A DNA stretch of 64,000 nucleotides, taken from positions 71,530,501-71,594,500 of the forward strand of contig JAZBRS010000014.1 in the NCBI GenBank assembly GCA_037176725.1, given 5' to 3'. This DNA comes from Posidonia oceanica (taxonomy: Eukaryota > Streptophyta > Magnoliopsida > Alismatales > Posidoniaceae). Both the position numbers and the translations under genes were made by a program. The notes below the pieces were generated by a model. The model searched no databases. It worked only from the letters and a program-made list of their open reading frames with translations, and was not told where the DNA came from. Positions 11,455-21,312 of the stretch are shown piece after piece. The number at the start of each line of letters is the position of its first letter. Position 1 is the stretch's first letter.

Positions 11455-13479
11455 GTCCGGCTCCGCCCTGGTGGGTCCTTTCGATCTCGTCGGTGCAATC
11501 TTCTCTTCCTACCTTTCCCTGTTTGCCCGGGGGACACTCGGAAGGACAACGGCATAATTGACAGCAAGCCCAGTCGCAACACCATCCAGGTTAGCCTCTC
11601 CTCCAGCATCAGCAGCCCTAGTGCTCCCCGCACTACCGACAACAGATCCCACCGACAGCATCAGCAGCGTAGGAGCGGACCCAGCACCTCCCTCCCGAGG
11701 TCGTTGACAGGTAAGTCCCTCTTACCTCTCTTTCGTTTCCTGCACTGTCTTTTCTTCTCGTTTTGTTTTGTTTTTGTGTTTTCTTGCCATGTCAGAAAAT
11801 CACAAAAAGCATAAAAACAGTAAAAACCTAAAAACATGCATTCCTTTCTTGTTCATGCATTCATCATCGGGCCGGCACCCCTTACTGCTCGGCGATAAGG
11901 TCGTCAACTTATCATTCGAGCTGATACTCCTAACTATCTGGCGATAAGTCCGTTAACCTATCACCATCAGGCTGATAGCCCTAACTATCCGGCGATAGGT
12001 CCGTCAACTTATCACCTGCACTTATCAATCACTTTGCATGCATATCCATCACCTTGCACATATCTGCCATCATGTATTGTCATTTACCGCATGTACATGC
12101 CATTTCTTGCTTCCTGTAAAGACAAAAGCACCAAAAAAATCAAGAAAATAAAAAAATGCAAAAATATTTTCTTCGCCTTTCTGCTGGTTTTCCCTTTTTA
12201 TGTTTTCTTAAACCAAAAACCTAAAAAAATACAAAACCAATGCAAAAACCTAAAAACATGCTTGTCCCTTCCCCTTCTAAAATATACAAAACCCATAAAC
12301 ATTTGTATAATCAGAAACCCGGCTTTGGACAAACAAGCAGCGCCTGGAGGATGTCAAGCAGTGACAATCTTAGGCAGGTCTCACCCGAATAGCGCCATCT
12401 CTTGCATGTGGCCACAAAGTGAGACTGAGAGTAGAACAGAGCATCTCGCTGAGCTTAAAAACTCTCAAAAGCGAGATCCACCTTATCAAGAGAGTCCACT
12501 AGACATGGAGAGGATCAAAGCAGAGCAAAGCATAGCCAGAGGCTATCTACACGTTGCAGAGGCTGAAGGTGTACGCGGATCAACTGAACTCTCAACGCCT
12601 CATCCGGGACTGCTACCCCAAGAGGGCGAAGACATGCATGTTCAAAAGAATAGAGATCATGTGAGAAAAAAATATGATAACATGATATACATGCTGAGCA
12701 CAAAAGAAAAAATGAAGAAAGAAGTTGAAGAAAGAAAGCGCTCATGAGAGGAGTGACTCGGACGAGCGTCGAAGCCCCCTTAGCTATCAACTTCAAGCGC
12801 CACACTGGCAACTGCACGGGATACCTTATCAGGAGGACCTGGCCCCACCCTCCGAGCGCAGCAGCATGCTCCAATCCCCTATGCAGACAACTCTACTCCC
12901 CTGGTAGGCTAGATGCAACTCTAGTCACTCATGAGGGGAAAAAAAAAATTATTCAGTGAGCGTTAAAAGCGGTAACTAGTCCCCAAAGAATTGAGACAGA
13001 GGCTAAGGAGCTACATCCAACGTTTCTGCTACCCACCTGCAGCCAAAGGCTATACTTTGCAAAGCTAAGGCCTCATCCCGAACCAAGAGTGAGAAAAAGA
13101 GCCACCGACCACAACTCGGCATGGCGTTGCTCGAGGATCGAGATCTCTTGAGTTAAAAAGTGCAGAAGCACTCTCTTAGCGTAGCTGCTTTAAGTCCAAA
13201 GCCACCAAAAAATGCATGTTGTAATATATCTTTATCTTCCCTTCTCCCTATTTTCGAAAATCGGAGCCAAGGACGAGCACTTTTGCCTGCCTCGCTCAGA
13301 GGCTTCGCGCTTTTCAAATTTTGCCGCCCACCGCGTTGGGCAGGTCCGTGATGATCGGCATGTCCCTCGTTTGTCACCTCGTGACGCCACAAAGCATGTC
13401 CACGCTGAAACCATTGCACGCCTACGACGATGGGTTCCTGCTTTCTCTCTACATTATTCTGCATTCCTTGCATTCGAGC
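11455..13479 (+). other. Pol-less region of element A
   Basis: About 2 kb with no pol homology. The first 400 bp retain weak resemblance to the low-complexity gag tail. 11870-12015 holds copies of the 3' minisatellite unit. 12110-12300 is A-rich, and 12300-13150 contains A/G-rich stretches (12700-12745) resembling in composition the spacer between integrase and the PMD-like ORF in B and C. The 237-codon frame at 12034-12747 is Lys-rich without a domain and I do not call it a gene. Simple deletion of protease to PMD-like ORF would explain the layout. Confidence 0.6.
11870..12015 (+). repeat. Minisatellite copies (CGATAAGTCCGT...CTTATC type)
   Basis: Three related units of about 45 bp containing GGCGATAAGTCCGTTAACCTATC and GGCTGATAGCCCTAACTATC-like words. 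They belong to the same family as 13480-14210 and the array of element C at 33003-34425. Confidence 0.8.
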
Positions 13480-14210
13480 TGGCAGCCCTAACTGCTCGGT
13501 GATGGGTCCATCAACCTATCCATCCATCTATCCTTGCATTTCGATGCCAGGGACGCTTCGGCTATCCCCTGGTATCATCCCTAATACCAGGGGTATCTTT
13601 TTGCTGTCCTGTGGTATCACCCCCTGCATCTCATCGGGCTGATATCCCTAACTATTCGGCGATAGGTCCGATAACCTATCACCCTTGCATTTGCATTATT
13701 CCATTGCATTCCCCACTAGCATTGCACATCGCACGGTGAGCCCTTACATCCATTCCACTGCACTCGGGCTGGTAGCCCTAACTACTCGGTTGGCAAACTC
13801 GTTAGTTTTGCCTCCACCTTGCATTTTGATGCCATGGGCGTTTCGGCTGTCCCCTGCTATCGTTCACCGATACCAGGGGCATCTTTATTTACTACCCCAT
13901 GGTATCCCATTTCTATCTGCATTTGGGCTAACAATCCCTAACTGTCGCGGGACGGTCTACGGACCTCTGCCGCACCTTCCGGTTCAGTGTCCCACCACTC
14001 TCCAGCCTCATCAAGGCTAATAGCCTCAACTATCCGGTGATGAGTCTGTTAACTCCTCAGAGGGCTGATAGCCCTAACTATCCGGTGATGAGTCCGTTAA
14101 CTCCTCACGGGCTGATAGCCCCAACTATCCGATGGTGAGTCCGTCAACTCCTCAGCAGGCGATAGCCCTAACTATCTGGCGATAGGTTCGTTAACTTAAC
14201 ACCCATTTCG
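13480..14210 (+). repeat. 3' untranslated minisatellite of element A
   Basis: Interspersed and then tandem units of about 45 bp (GGCTGATAGCCCTAACTATC followed by CGGTGATGAGTCCGTTAACT), best ordered at 14010-14210. Two copies of a hairpin-rich block (about 13535-13640 and 13825-13920) with GATGCCAGGGACGCTTCGG and GGTATCAT...ATACCAGGGG are embedded. The same two repeat types lie between the last ORF and the 3' LTR of element C. Hypervariable tandem repeats at this place are known from Ogre elements. Confidence 0.85.
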
Positions 14211-14767
14211 TCGTAGTTTAATAGCATTTTGTTGCATGGCATTAGCATTTCATCATCACGCGGACATCGCGCAACCAGGATCGATTTCTCGGTTTCGTGT
14301 GCCCGGCGTTCCATTGTTTGTACATTGCATTTCACAGCATTCGCATTGAATGACTTCATATAGCTTCCTTGTATCCCTTGTAGAGTCAGTCCTAGTATTG
14401 CATTTCATCATCACACGGACATCGCGTGCTTAGGATTCGAACCCCTGGCTCACGTATTGCCTAAGGTATCATCCTTGGCACCTGCAAGATTTTTGCAGCT
14501 TGCCGGCTTTGGATGATACTCGCAGTAGTGCACGGCCTTGGGATCGCTTTCTCGGTTTTGCATGCCCGGCGTTCCACTGTATATCCTGCATTTCACTGCA
14601 TAACATTGCATAACATTGCACCCTTAATGCGTTGCTGCTCCTCTGTGGTCCTTACACCAACCTCTGCATTTCGCTTTCCCGGACATGTGGTACTTGCCAT
14701 TGCATGCACATCCCCTGCTTTACTTTTAGCATCTTTACTTTCAGCCTTTACTTCCTGTACTTTATTT

Positions 14768-14938
14768 TCAGCACTTTCTTTGCAGCACTTTACTTGCAGC
14801 ACTTTACTTTCAACACTTTCCTTGTAGCACTTTAGTTGCAGCACTTTACTTTCAGCACATTCTTTTCAGCACTTTACTTGCAGCACTTTACTTTCAGCAC
14901 TTTCCTTTCAGCACTTTACTTGCAGCACTTTATTTTTA
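14768..14938 (+). repeat. 14-bp tandem repeat CAGCACTTTACTTK
   Basis: About twelve imperfect copies of CAGCACTTTACTTG/T/C, close to the right end of element A. It is not seen in B or C. Because 14 is not a multiple of 3, the copies do not sustain one long frame. Confidence 0.85.
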
Positions 14939-15610
14939 GCTTTTGCATTGCATTGCATTTCCACTTTTCCGCGTGCATGCACATCCCGCTTTCCCCTAGA
15001 GGAGTACAGCGCAGTAAGCGTTAGCATAAGCATACCATTTGCATTAGCACAGCATTCTAGTGTTCACATTCATCTGCATTTGCATTCACTTTCCTGCATT
15101 GCTTAGGACATCCTTTGCATTGCATTGCACTTCCTGCCTTTTCTGCCTGCTTGCCACCTCGACCAAGGGCAAGCCTTTTCACTTTCTTGCAAGCTCCTGC
15201 TTATTTCACTTGTCCTGAACAGACAAGGACCTTTGGCCTCCCCTGAACTAGCAGCCAACCTGCCCGAGCGGCAAGCGTGTTAGTCCTTCCGGAGCCCCTG
15301 TTGCGCAAGCTTAGACGAGCAGCCAACTTGTCGCGTTGCATCATCACACTTTCTGCTTCTCCTCGCTTCAGCATGCATCACACTGCACTGCACCAGCATT
15401 CCGTGTTTGGTGGCTGCATTCACAGCACCAGCGCTCACAGCATTAGCATCAGCATCCGTAGAATCAGCACTAGCACCAGCACTCACTGCATCAACACTAG
15501 CACCAGCACTCACTGCATCAGCACAGCATTTCCTCATGCACATCATCCGCACATGCACCTGTGGATGTGGAATTTGGGGGGTGTTTAAGAAGATGACTGC
15601 GCCTTCACGT
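14939..15610 (+). other. Distal 3' region of element A
   Basis: GCATTGCATT-rich sequence followed by a degenerate AGCACCAGCACTCACTGCATC repeat (about 15415-15530). A G-run, TTTGGGGGG at 15573-15581, could be a polypurine tract, but it stands 29 bp before the LTR start rather than next to it. No gene is visible. Confidence 0.6.
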
Positions 15611-15825
15611 TGTAGACACCCCATTCTGACAGTCTGGAAGTTGGTAGTTCTCTTTTGCAGGCTTGTGTGGTCTCTGGATTGACATTCCCTTTTCTAACCC
15701 ATTTTCTAGCCCATTTCCAAACCCAAAACCTTACCCCAAACCCTAGAAGCCTTTACCAAGCTATTTGCATCTTTACAACACTTCTAGGCCCAAACCTAAG
15801 CCCATTTGCAGCCCATGCCACCTGG

Positions 15826-17980
15826 GTGTGTTGGACGCTGGAACAGGCAGTGTCCAACGTTGGACATGCTCTAGTCTGGCGTCCAACGTTGGACGTGCTC
15901 TAGTCTGGCGTCCAACGACTCGAGGTCAGCAGTGGCTGCTTCGCCCCCTCCAACTCACCGCCCATCCAATCCCGTGCCTCCCTGCACTTACTACCGGTCC
16001 CTTCCTCCACTCCACGCCATCCACTACCTTCCAAGCATCACTTACTACGCATCTCTCCTCTATTTCAGCCCGAAACCAGCTCTCCTCCTCTCACTGACAG
16101 GTCTGCTTTCTACCAGCCATGTCAACCACCGCCTTGCCTCCGTCGCCCTCCTGACACCTCCCATGCCCTCCTCTGACAATCCACATGGACCTCACACACT
16201 CATCTGCACCTGCTAATGCCTGATTTTGCCAGAATTTGGCCTGCAATTCAGACCTGCCAAGCACTCGAACCCATGCCCAGCTGAACAAAACTAGATGTTC
16301 ATGCCATTACCATTGACACCACACAAAGCGAACGAGAGAATTTTCACTTCCGAGAGCAAGAAGGCACTCCCCTCTTCATCTGCAACGCTTCGCTAGCTCC
16401 TCCGGTGCTCCGAGCAGCTCAGGTGAGCCCACCGAAGTCGCTGCCGTGCACACACCTGCAACTCTGGCGAACCTCGTCGTCCCACCGTTCCAGAGCTTCC
16501 AGAGGTTAGTCTTCCACCCCATAGGACCTTGCATGCATGATAGTACGTATCTAGGCCTGTGTTGCAAGATTTTACTTCCTTTTGGATGTGATTCACATCC
16601 AAAAGGAAGTTCAGTGTGCTGGATGCACCAACTGGTGCGTCCAACGGCCTGCTTTGCTTCACCCTTGTTTGAATGCTTCCCATGCTTTTCCTTTGCATAC
16701 TTCTTTGCAAGTATATGCTATTTGCCTCCTTTTAATTCTCTCTGATGTTATGCCATGTTTTTAATTTGTCCCATGCTTGTTTGAAGGCTTTTTGCATGTT
16801 TTATATCCATCTGTCTTCTGCCTTTGTTGGACGCTAGAGTGAGCCGCGTCCAATGTTGGACGCTGGTTTACCTAGCGTCCAACGCCTCTGCTTGCTTTGC
16901 TTTGCTGCCATGTCTACTCCATGCATATATTTGATGTTATAATTTGATTCATGCATGCTTAGAGATGCTTGGCCCCTATGGCAACCATGCTTAGGTTTGC
17001 TAAGATTTTACTAAGTTGTTTATTTCCTTTTACAAGTCATAAGCCTATTCTTTCATGCATGCTTCCTCTTTATCTTTCTCTCTTGGTTAAAATGCTTGCC
17101 ATGCTTGCTGTGGATGTCTTTTTCTGTTATAACATGCCTTTAAAGTATTTGCATGCATATAGGCGGGGTCTGAGCTGAGCTCCCCCTTTAGAACAGGTGA
17201 GTTTGTAGGTCTGGGTCGTTGGACGCCAGAGCTTTCAGCGTCCTACGTTGGACACTGCTGGCTCTAGTGTCCAACGTTCTGGCTTCTCATGCACTTGTTT
17301 AAAGCTTGCATACCTCTCTGATCTTGCTTATTTGCATGTCTCCTGTGTTCTTATGCATGTTTAGCTTCAGTAGCAACTGTTCTTTTATTATAGTTAATTT
17401 ATTTGCTTGTTTGTGCATGCTTTTTGTATGTTGTGCCTCCCAGAGCGTTGTACGCTGCTGGTGTTGGCGTCCAACGTTGGACGCCGACCTAGCTCGCGTC
17501 CAACGCCCTGGTTGTGCCTTTGGCCTGGCACTCAACACAGGTAAGGTTTGATTGCCCATTTTTTGCCTCCCCTGCTTGCTTGCTTGATCCATGCTCAACT
17601 CCAGCAACCCAAATGCATGATCCCAACTCTCCTCTATCACTTGTATGCATCTTTTCTTCTCTCTGCCTTCTGTTCTTGTTGGACGCCAGCCTCTCTAGCG
17701 TTCAACGTTGGACGCCCAGCTTACAGGCGTCCAACAACCTACATGTTTGGATCCTTATTTTGGCATGCTCCTTGTTCTGATTCTTCCTCTAATCTTTTGT
17801 TAGGTTAGATTAGCATGTCTAGCACCCATTTAGTTGCATATTTGCATCTGTATTGCATCCATATAGTTAGAGCACATGGATTTTCAAAATATGCATGCTG
17901 TCTGTCTGCAGTGGGTGTTGGACGCGGGCTCTCCCAGCGTCCAACGTTGGACGTTGGTGTTGCCAGCGTCCAATGCATGC
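15826..17980 (+). repeat. GTTGGACGC/GCGTCCAAC double-hairpin modules
   Basis: Six modules of about 60-75 bp (near 15828, 16826, 17218, 17448, 17679 and 17916). Each has the form GTTGGACGC, about 15 bp, GCGTCCAACGTTGGACGC, about 15 bp, GCGTCCAAC, so each can fold into two adjacent stem-loops. A weaker copy lies near 16620-16650. The last three are about 230 bp apart. Arms are often perfect while loops vary. They are absent from the other four LTRs of the window. Confidence 0.9.
16574..16610. repeat. Perfect 37-bp palindrome
   Basis: Two 18-base arms (ACTTCCTTTTGGATGTGA and its exact reverse complement) separated by a single T. It lies between two hairpin modules of the LTR. Confidence 0.95.
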
Positions 17981-18079
17981 AGATGGCTAACAGCCATTTT
18001 AAAGCGCCGATTTTGTTTCGCTCGCCATTTCTTGCGTTATATTGCTTCTTTAGCTTGCTGTAACCCTAATGCATGTTGC

Positions 18080-18340
18080 CCGCCCCTTTGTTTTGATTTC
18101 GCACCCCACTTTGCCTCGTTTTCCGTACTTTGCCCCGTTTACTGCATTTTGCATCGTTTCTCGCTCTTTTGCATGGTTTCCCGCACCCATTTGCATTGCT
18201 CTCCGCTTTCGGCATCGTTTTCCGCACCTTGCTTTATTTTTCTGTATTTTCGCATCATTTTCCATGCCTGTTTTACTTTATTGCTTGCATGTCGCCCGCA
18301 TTGCTTGGTTTTCCCGTCGTTTTGTTTTATCGCTTGCATC
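18080..18340 (+). repeat. Degenerate CGTTTTGC array
   Basis: Irregular copies of CGTTTTCCGCACC/GCATCGTTT, homologous in position and sequence to the regular 30- and 40-bp arrays of the other LTRs but strongly decayed. Confidence 0.75.
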
Positions 18341-18342
18341 TG

Positions 18343-18352
18343 CATATAAGGC
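18343..18352 (+). promoter_or_regulatory. Possible TATA box of the LTR
   Basis: CATATAAGG lies just after the degenerate array and before a block conserved in all LTRs (GATGCTTACTG...GGAGTTCTCACGA). The same place reads CATATAGGG in D (44598-44606) and in both LTRs of C (about 27145 and 53253 on the minus strand). It would leave about 590 bp of R-U5. Confidence 0.4.
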
Positions 18353-18771
18353 CGTGATGCTTACTGCTTAGGAGTTCTCACGAACAAGGGTCCGCCCAGT
18401 TCGGAACACTAGCAGCGTGGCTGAGCACTTAGATAGCACGTTTATTTTCCTTGCATAATAGGTAAGCATTTAAGGCATTTAGGCATTAGGCTAGTAATTC
18501 CCTGCATAAGCGCGAGATTGCCTAAGAAAGACCGACTCTCGGACGTATCGGGGTGCCTAATACCTTCTTCGTGCGTAACAGGAGTCCTTACCCTTTCTCT
18601 TGGCTCGCATCGACCTTTCCTTTATCCTAGGCCTGAGTCATAGCATAGCATAATAGCATAGCATAGCTTAGCTTATCCTTGCATCCCTTTGCCCCTCCTT
18701 GCATCTAGTTCAGCATGTCTTTTCATGCTATACCCCCTGGTTTTCCTTGTCTTCCAATTCAATAGACCCGG

Positions 18772-18782
18772 TGGCGACTCCG
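18772..18782 (+). other. PBS-like 11-mer inside the LTR
   Basis: TGGCGACTCCG is identical to the first 11 bases of the element A PBS and lies about 150 bp before the LTR end. Confidence 0.7.
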
Positions 18783-18932
18783 AATTATCTTATCATTTCT
18801 TTTCTTTTCTTTTGCCAGCGTTTTCGAGTCGAGTTCTTCCCTCGGATCCAGCCGCATATAGTGACCCTATTTTGATCGGTGCACACAAGCTTTGGTAATG
18901 TGCATGGACGATCAGAATTCAGGATTACTACA

Positions 18933-20417
18933 CACATACGTCGTCAACTTTTGTGATCGCCACTCGCCTTTGGGTAGACAAGACACCTGGGGGGAGATGA
19001 TGAAGTTGTGAGTACTCGAATCACTGGATCGACGGCAGAATGTCGTCCAGCGGCTCCTTCATGTTATGTAAGCAATTTCCTTTCCTTCAAAACAAATGAG
19101 AATAAAAGATGTAGATTAGTTCAAGTGTAGTAAATGTTAATAAAAGTAGATAGAAAATAACATAAGCAATTAAACCTAATACTAACCGGGGGTTGTTCCC
19201 CACATGCATATGCTATGGGTCCTATTCTAAGGAATGCAATATGAGATAAAAAGATTGGAAGATACTCCCTTCACCCTCGTGCTGTTTGCAGTGGAGTAGA
19301 AGTGGAGGCACGGTCGGAGCTCCGGCTAGGCTCGAGATTTCTGGGATCGTAGTTGGGTTGTAGTGATCTCTGGGATCTTGGGTTTCTCTGGATTGAGGGT
19401 GGAGACTAGGGTTTCTGGCTTGGAAACTCTAGCTGTTTGAAGGTGGAAGCTCAAAACCCTAAAACCTACAGAAGATTTCTTTCTGACCTGACTGTGGGGG
19501 CTCTCTCTCCAAAGTTCCGACCGTCAAAACACTGGCCTAGGGGGTCTATTTATAGACTCTAGGGGTGTGAGGACGGTTGGAGTTCGGAAAATTCTAGAAA
19601 AGTGGCAATTAGTTTGAGTCGCCAGTTAAAGCGGCATCTAAACCTAGCAACCGCTTGGTCAAAGTGTGGGAAGACCCAGAAACGAGGCCACGATAGTTAG
19701 TCGCCGATTGAGGTGGCGCCCAACAGTTGGAGTGATCGTGTGAAATAACCGTGGAAAAGAGGTTCGAAGGAGACCACGATTGCTAGTCATCGCATGTAGT
19801 AGCGCCTAATGGTCAAGGATCGTGGGGAAGACCGAGGCAGTTCCACAACCATCTAGTCGCCTGCTGCGGTGGCGCCTAAAGGTTGAGGGATTAGTGGGAA
19901 TTGATCGTGGAAAAGCAACTGCCAAAGCGGTTATGACTTTTTAGTCGCCCCTTTGGATGACGTCTACCATAGTCGCCTAATGATGGGGCACCCATCCGGG
20001 TCACCTCCTCAGTTGGCTACAAAGTAGCTCACCTGTTGGAAGGACGTCCGTCTTAGTCGCCTCCTTAAGTGGCGTCTATTATGGTTGCCTCCTTAGCTGG
20101 CAACTAATGAGCTCAGGTCATTTCCAGTCCTATTTTCCAAGTTTTGGCTCGAGAAACAAGATAGAAGGCCGGGAAACTGCAGATAGTCTATGAAATAAAG
20201 AAGGCATCTCTGTTAACTCAAATCTACCACGAATCTGAGTAGAAATAAAGGATATTCAGGGTACTCAGATTTGTCATGAGTCTGAGTGAGTTGGCTCTGG
20301 CACAGCTAACAACCTGAGTCAAAGTAGGATCAAGTGATGCTTGAAGAAATCAAGGAAGATCTAGAAAATGTGTTGTTAAGCCTTAGACATGTGATCTTTG
20401 GTACTTCAGAAGTCCTT
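18933..20417. mobile_element. Unclassified LTR-like segment X
   Basis: About 1.5 kb without homology to the other elements. It stands where the PBS and first 0.7 kb of leader would be if the preceding LTR belonged to element B. A G-run (CCTGGGGGGAGATGATGAAG, 18990-19009) resembles a polypurine tract. TCTATTTATAGA (about 19548) is a palindromic TATA-like sequence usable on either strand. Minus-strand sequence after it looks like a pyrimidine-rich transcribed leader. A set of TAGTCGCC...GGCGCCTAA inverted repeats follows. No gene is visible. I infer a truncated or solo LTR of another family, of uncertain orientation. Confidence 0.45.
19615..20110. repeat. TAGTCGCC/GGCGCCTAA hairpin repeats
   Basis: Six degenerate units (near 19622, 19701, 19792, 19857, 19945 and 20056), spaced about 65-110 bp. 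Each has AGTCGCC, 8-12 bases, then GGCGCCTA or GGCGTCTA, able to pair as a short GC stem. The remaining sequence between units shares words such as GATCGTGG. Confidence 0.7.
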
Positions 20418-20744
20418 GTCCTCTATGCATACCTGCTTTTTGCAATGATAAGTGTTTTTTCTTTCACTATCATGCTCACACACACATACACATGCCATGC
20501 CCATGCCTTTTGCTGTGATGTGTGCTGTCTGCTTGCCATATCTGGGTGATTTTCTTCCCCTTTTGCATTAAGCTTAAGGACAATTAGAGACTGATTGCTT
20601 CCCCCAAGGCTAACTAAAAACAGCAAGTAAAAAGAATTTATAGGAGCAACTAGAGACTGCAAACTCACCTGCACCCCCTTAAGTTAATAAAAAACGTAAG
20701 ATAAAACGCGAGGCATTTGCATAAAACATCATATAGGGCAAGCA

Positions 20745-21060
20745 TTCTTCTCATCTGAGTCCGCCTACAGTCTGAGAAGGATAGTCTCGGTCTCTTGCGT
20801 CCAACGCTTCGGTGTGGAGCAAGTAGATCGGTCTGTCCCCCCTTGTCAGGGGGTCACGTCGGTGTTAGTAGAGGGTACCACCCATGCTTCTGGCAGGGTC
20901 AAGGCCACCTACGCACCACTACGTCACCACCTGAGCTTTGGGCCGGGTTTAAGACGTGGGACCTGCTTTTTTCTAGCCTGAGTCGGCGAGCCGTACACCC
21001 CTAAGCGTCCGAAGTAGACTGCCTACTAGGACACCCTAGATTGGTGAGGGAGAGCATGCT
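20745..21060 (+). other. Conserved non-coding leader block (element B copy)
   Basis: Homologous to 8742-9055 and to the complement of 51568-51873, with the same CTGTCCCCCCTTGTCAGGGG hairpin core and GTTAGTAGAGGGTACCACC. It contains no shared open frame. Confidence 0.75.
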
Positions 21061-21312
21061 AGAAAGCATACATCTGCATTCATATCATACATCTAACGCA
21101 TTTACCTTTACTTTTGGGTTCAAATCCCTTAATGTTGTTTGCTCTTCGCGTAGAGATCTGTCAGCGAGTTCCTTAGCTGGAGCTTGAGTGTCCTCTCTTG
21201 CCGACGCTCCTGCTGCGACCCCTGCTTCTGATCATCCTCCCTTCTGAGCTACGTCGCTTTAACAGACATAGCTCCTCCTAGGATTCGCCCCCTTGCTCCT
21301 GCTCGTAGCCCT

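Larger units (their letters stand above)
2309..18932 (+). mobile_element. Element A: non-autonomous Tat/Ogre-type LTR element
   Basis: The order is long LTR (2309-7668), tRNA-Arg PBS, leader, decayed gag, a long tandem-repeat-rich 3' region, then another LTR (15611-18932). No protease, RT, RNase H or integrase reading can be found between the gag end near 11454 and 15611, so it would depend on proteins from relatives such as elements B or C. Its leader, gag and 3' repeats are clearly homologous to those of C. The two LTRs differ strongly in length (5360 and 3322 bp), and the outer flanks (GGTAC on the left, CACAT on the right) do not form a target duplication. The right LTR may therefore be a separate solo LTR or the product of recombination. 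Membership of the right LTR is an inference. Confidence 0.65.
15611..18932 (+). mobile_element. LTR of 3.3 kb, divergent subfamily
   Basis: It begins TGTAGACACCCCATTCTGAC and ends GGATTACTACA, and its last 600 bp are clearly homologous to the other LTRs (GTTCGGAACAC, GCGTAACAGGAGTCC, GGTGGCGACTCCG). The upstream part differs: it lacks the long pyrimidine and A-rich tracts and carries double-hairpin modules built from GTTGGACGC. It is flanked by CACGT (15606-15610) and CACAT (18933-18937), a four-of-five match that would fit a solo LTR with one mutation in its target duplication. Alternatives are the 3' LTR of element A or the 5' LTR of element B. It is not followed by a PBS. Confidence 0.85.

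Noticed and set aside
12034..12747. 237-codon frame in element A
   Set aside because: Lys-rich low-complexity sequence in the untranslated 3' region, with no relative in B or C.
20396..20405. TTTGGTACT at the right end of segment X matching the left flank of the first LTR (2301-2309), as a possible distant target duplication
   Set aside because: No LTR end (CA) precedes it, and the match includes bases outside a 5-bp duplication. It is probably chance.
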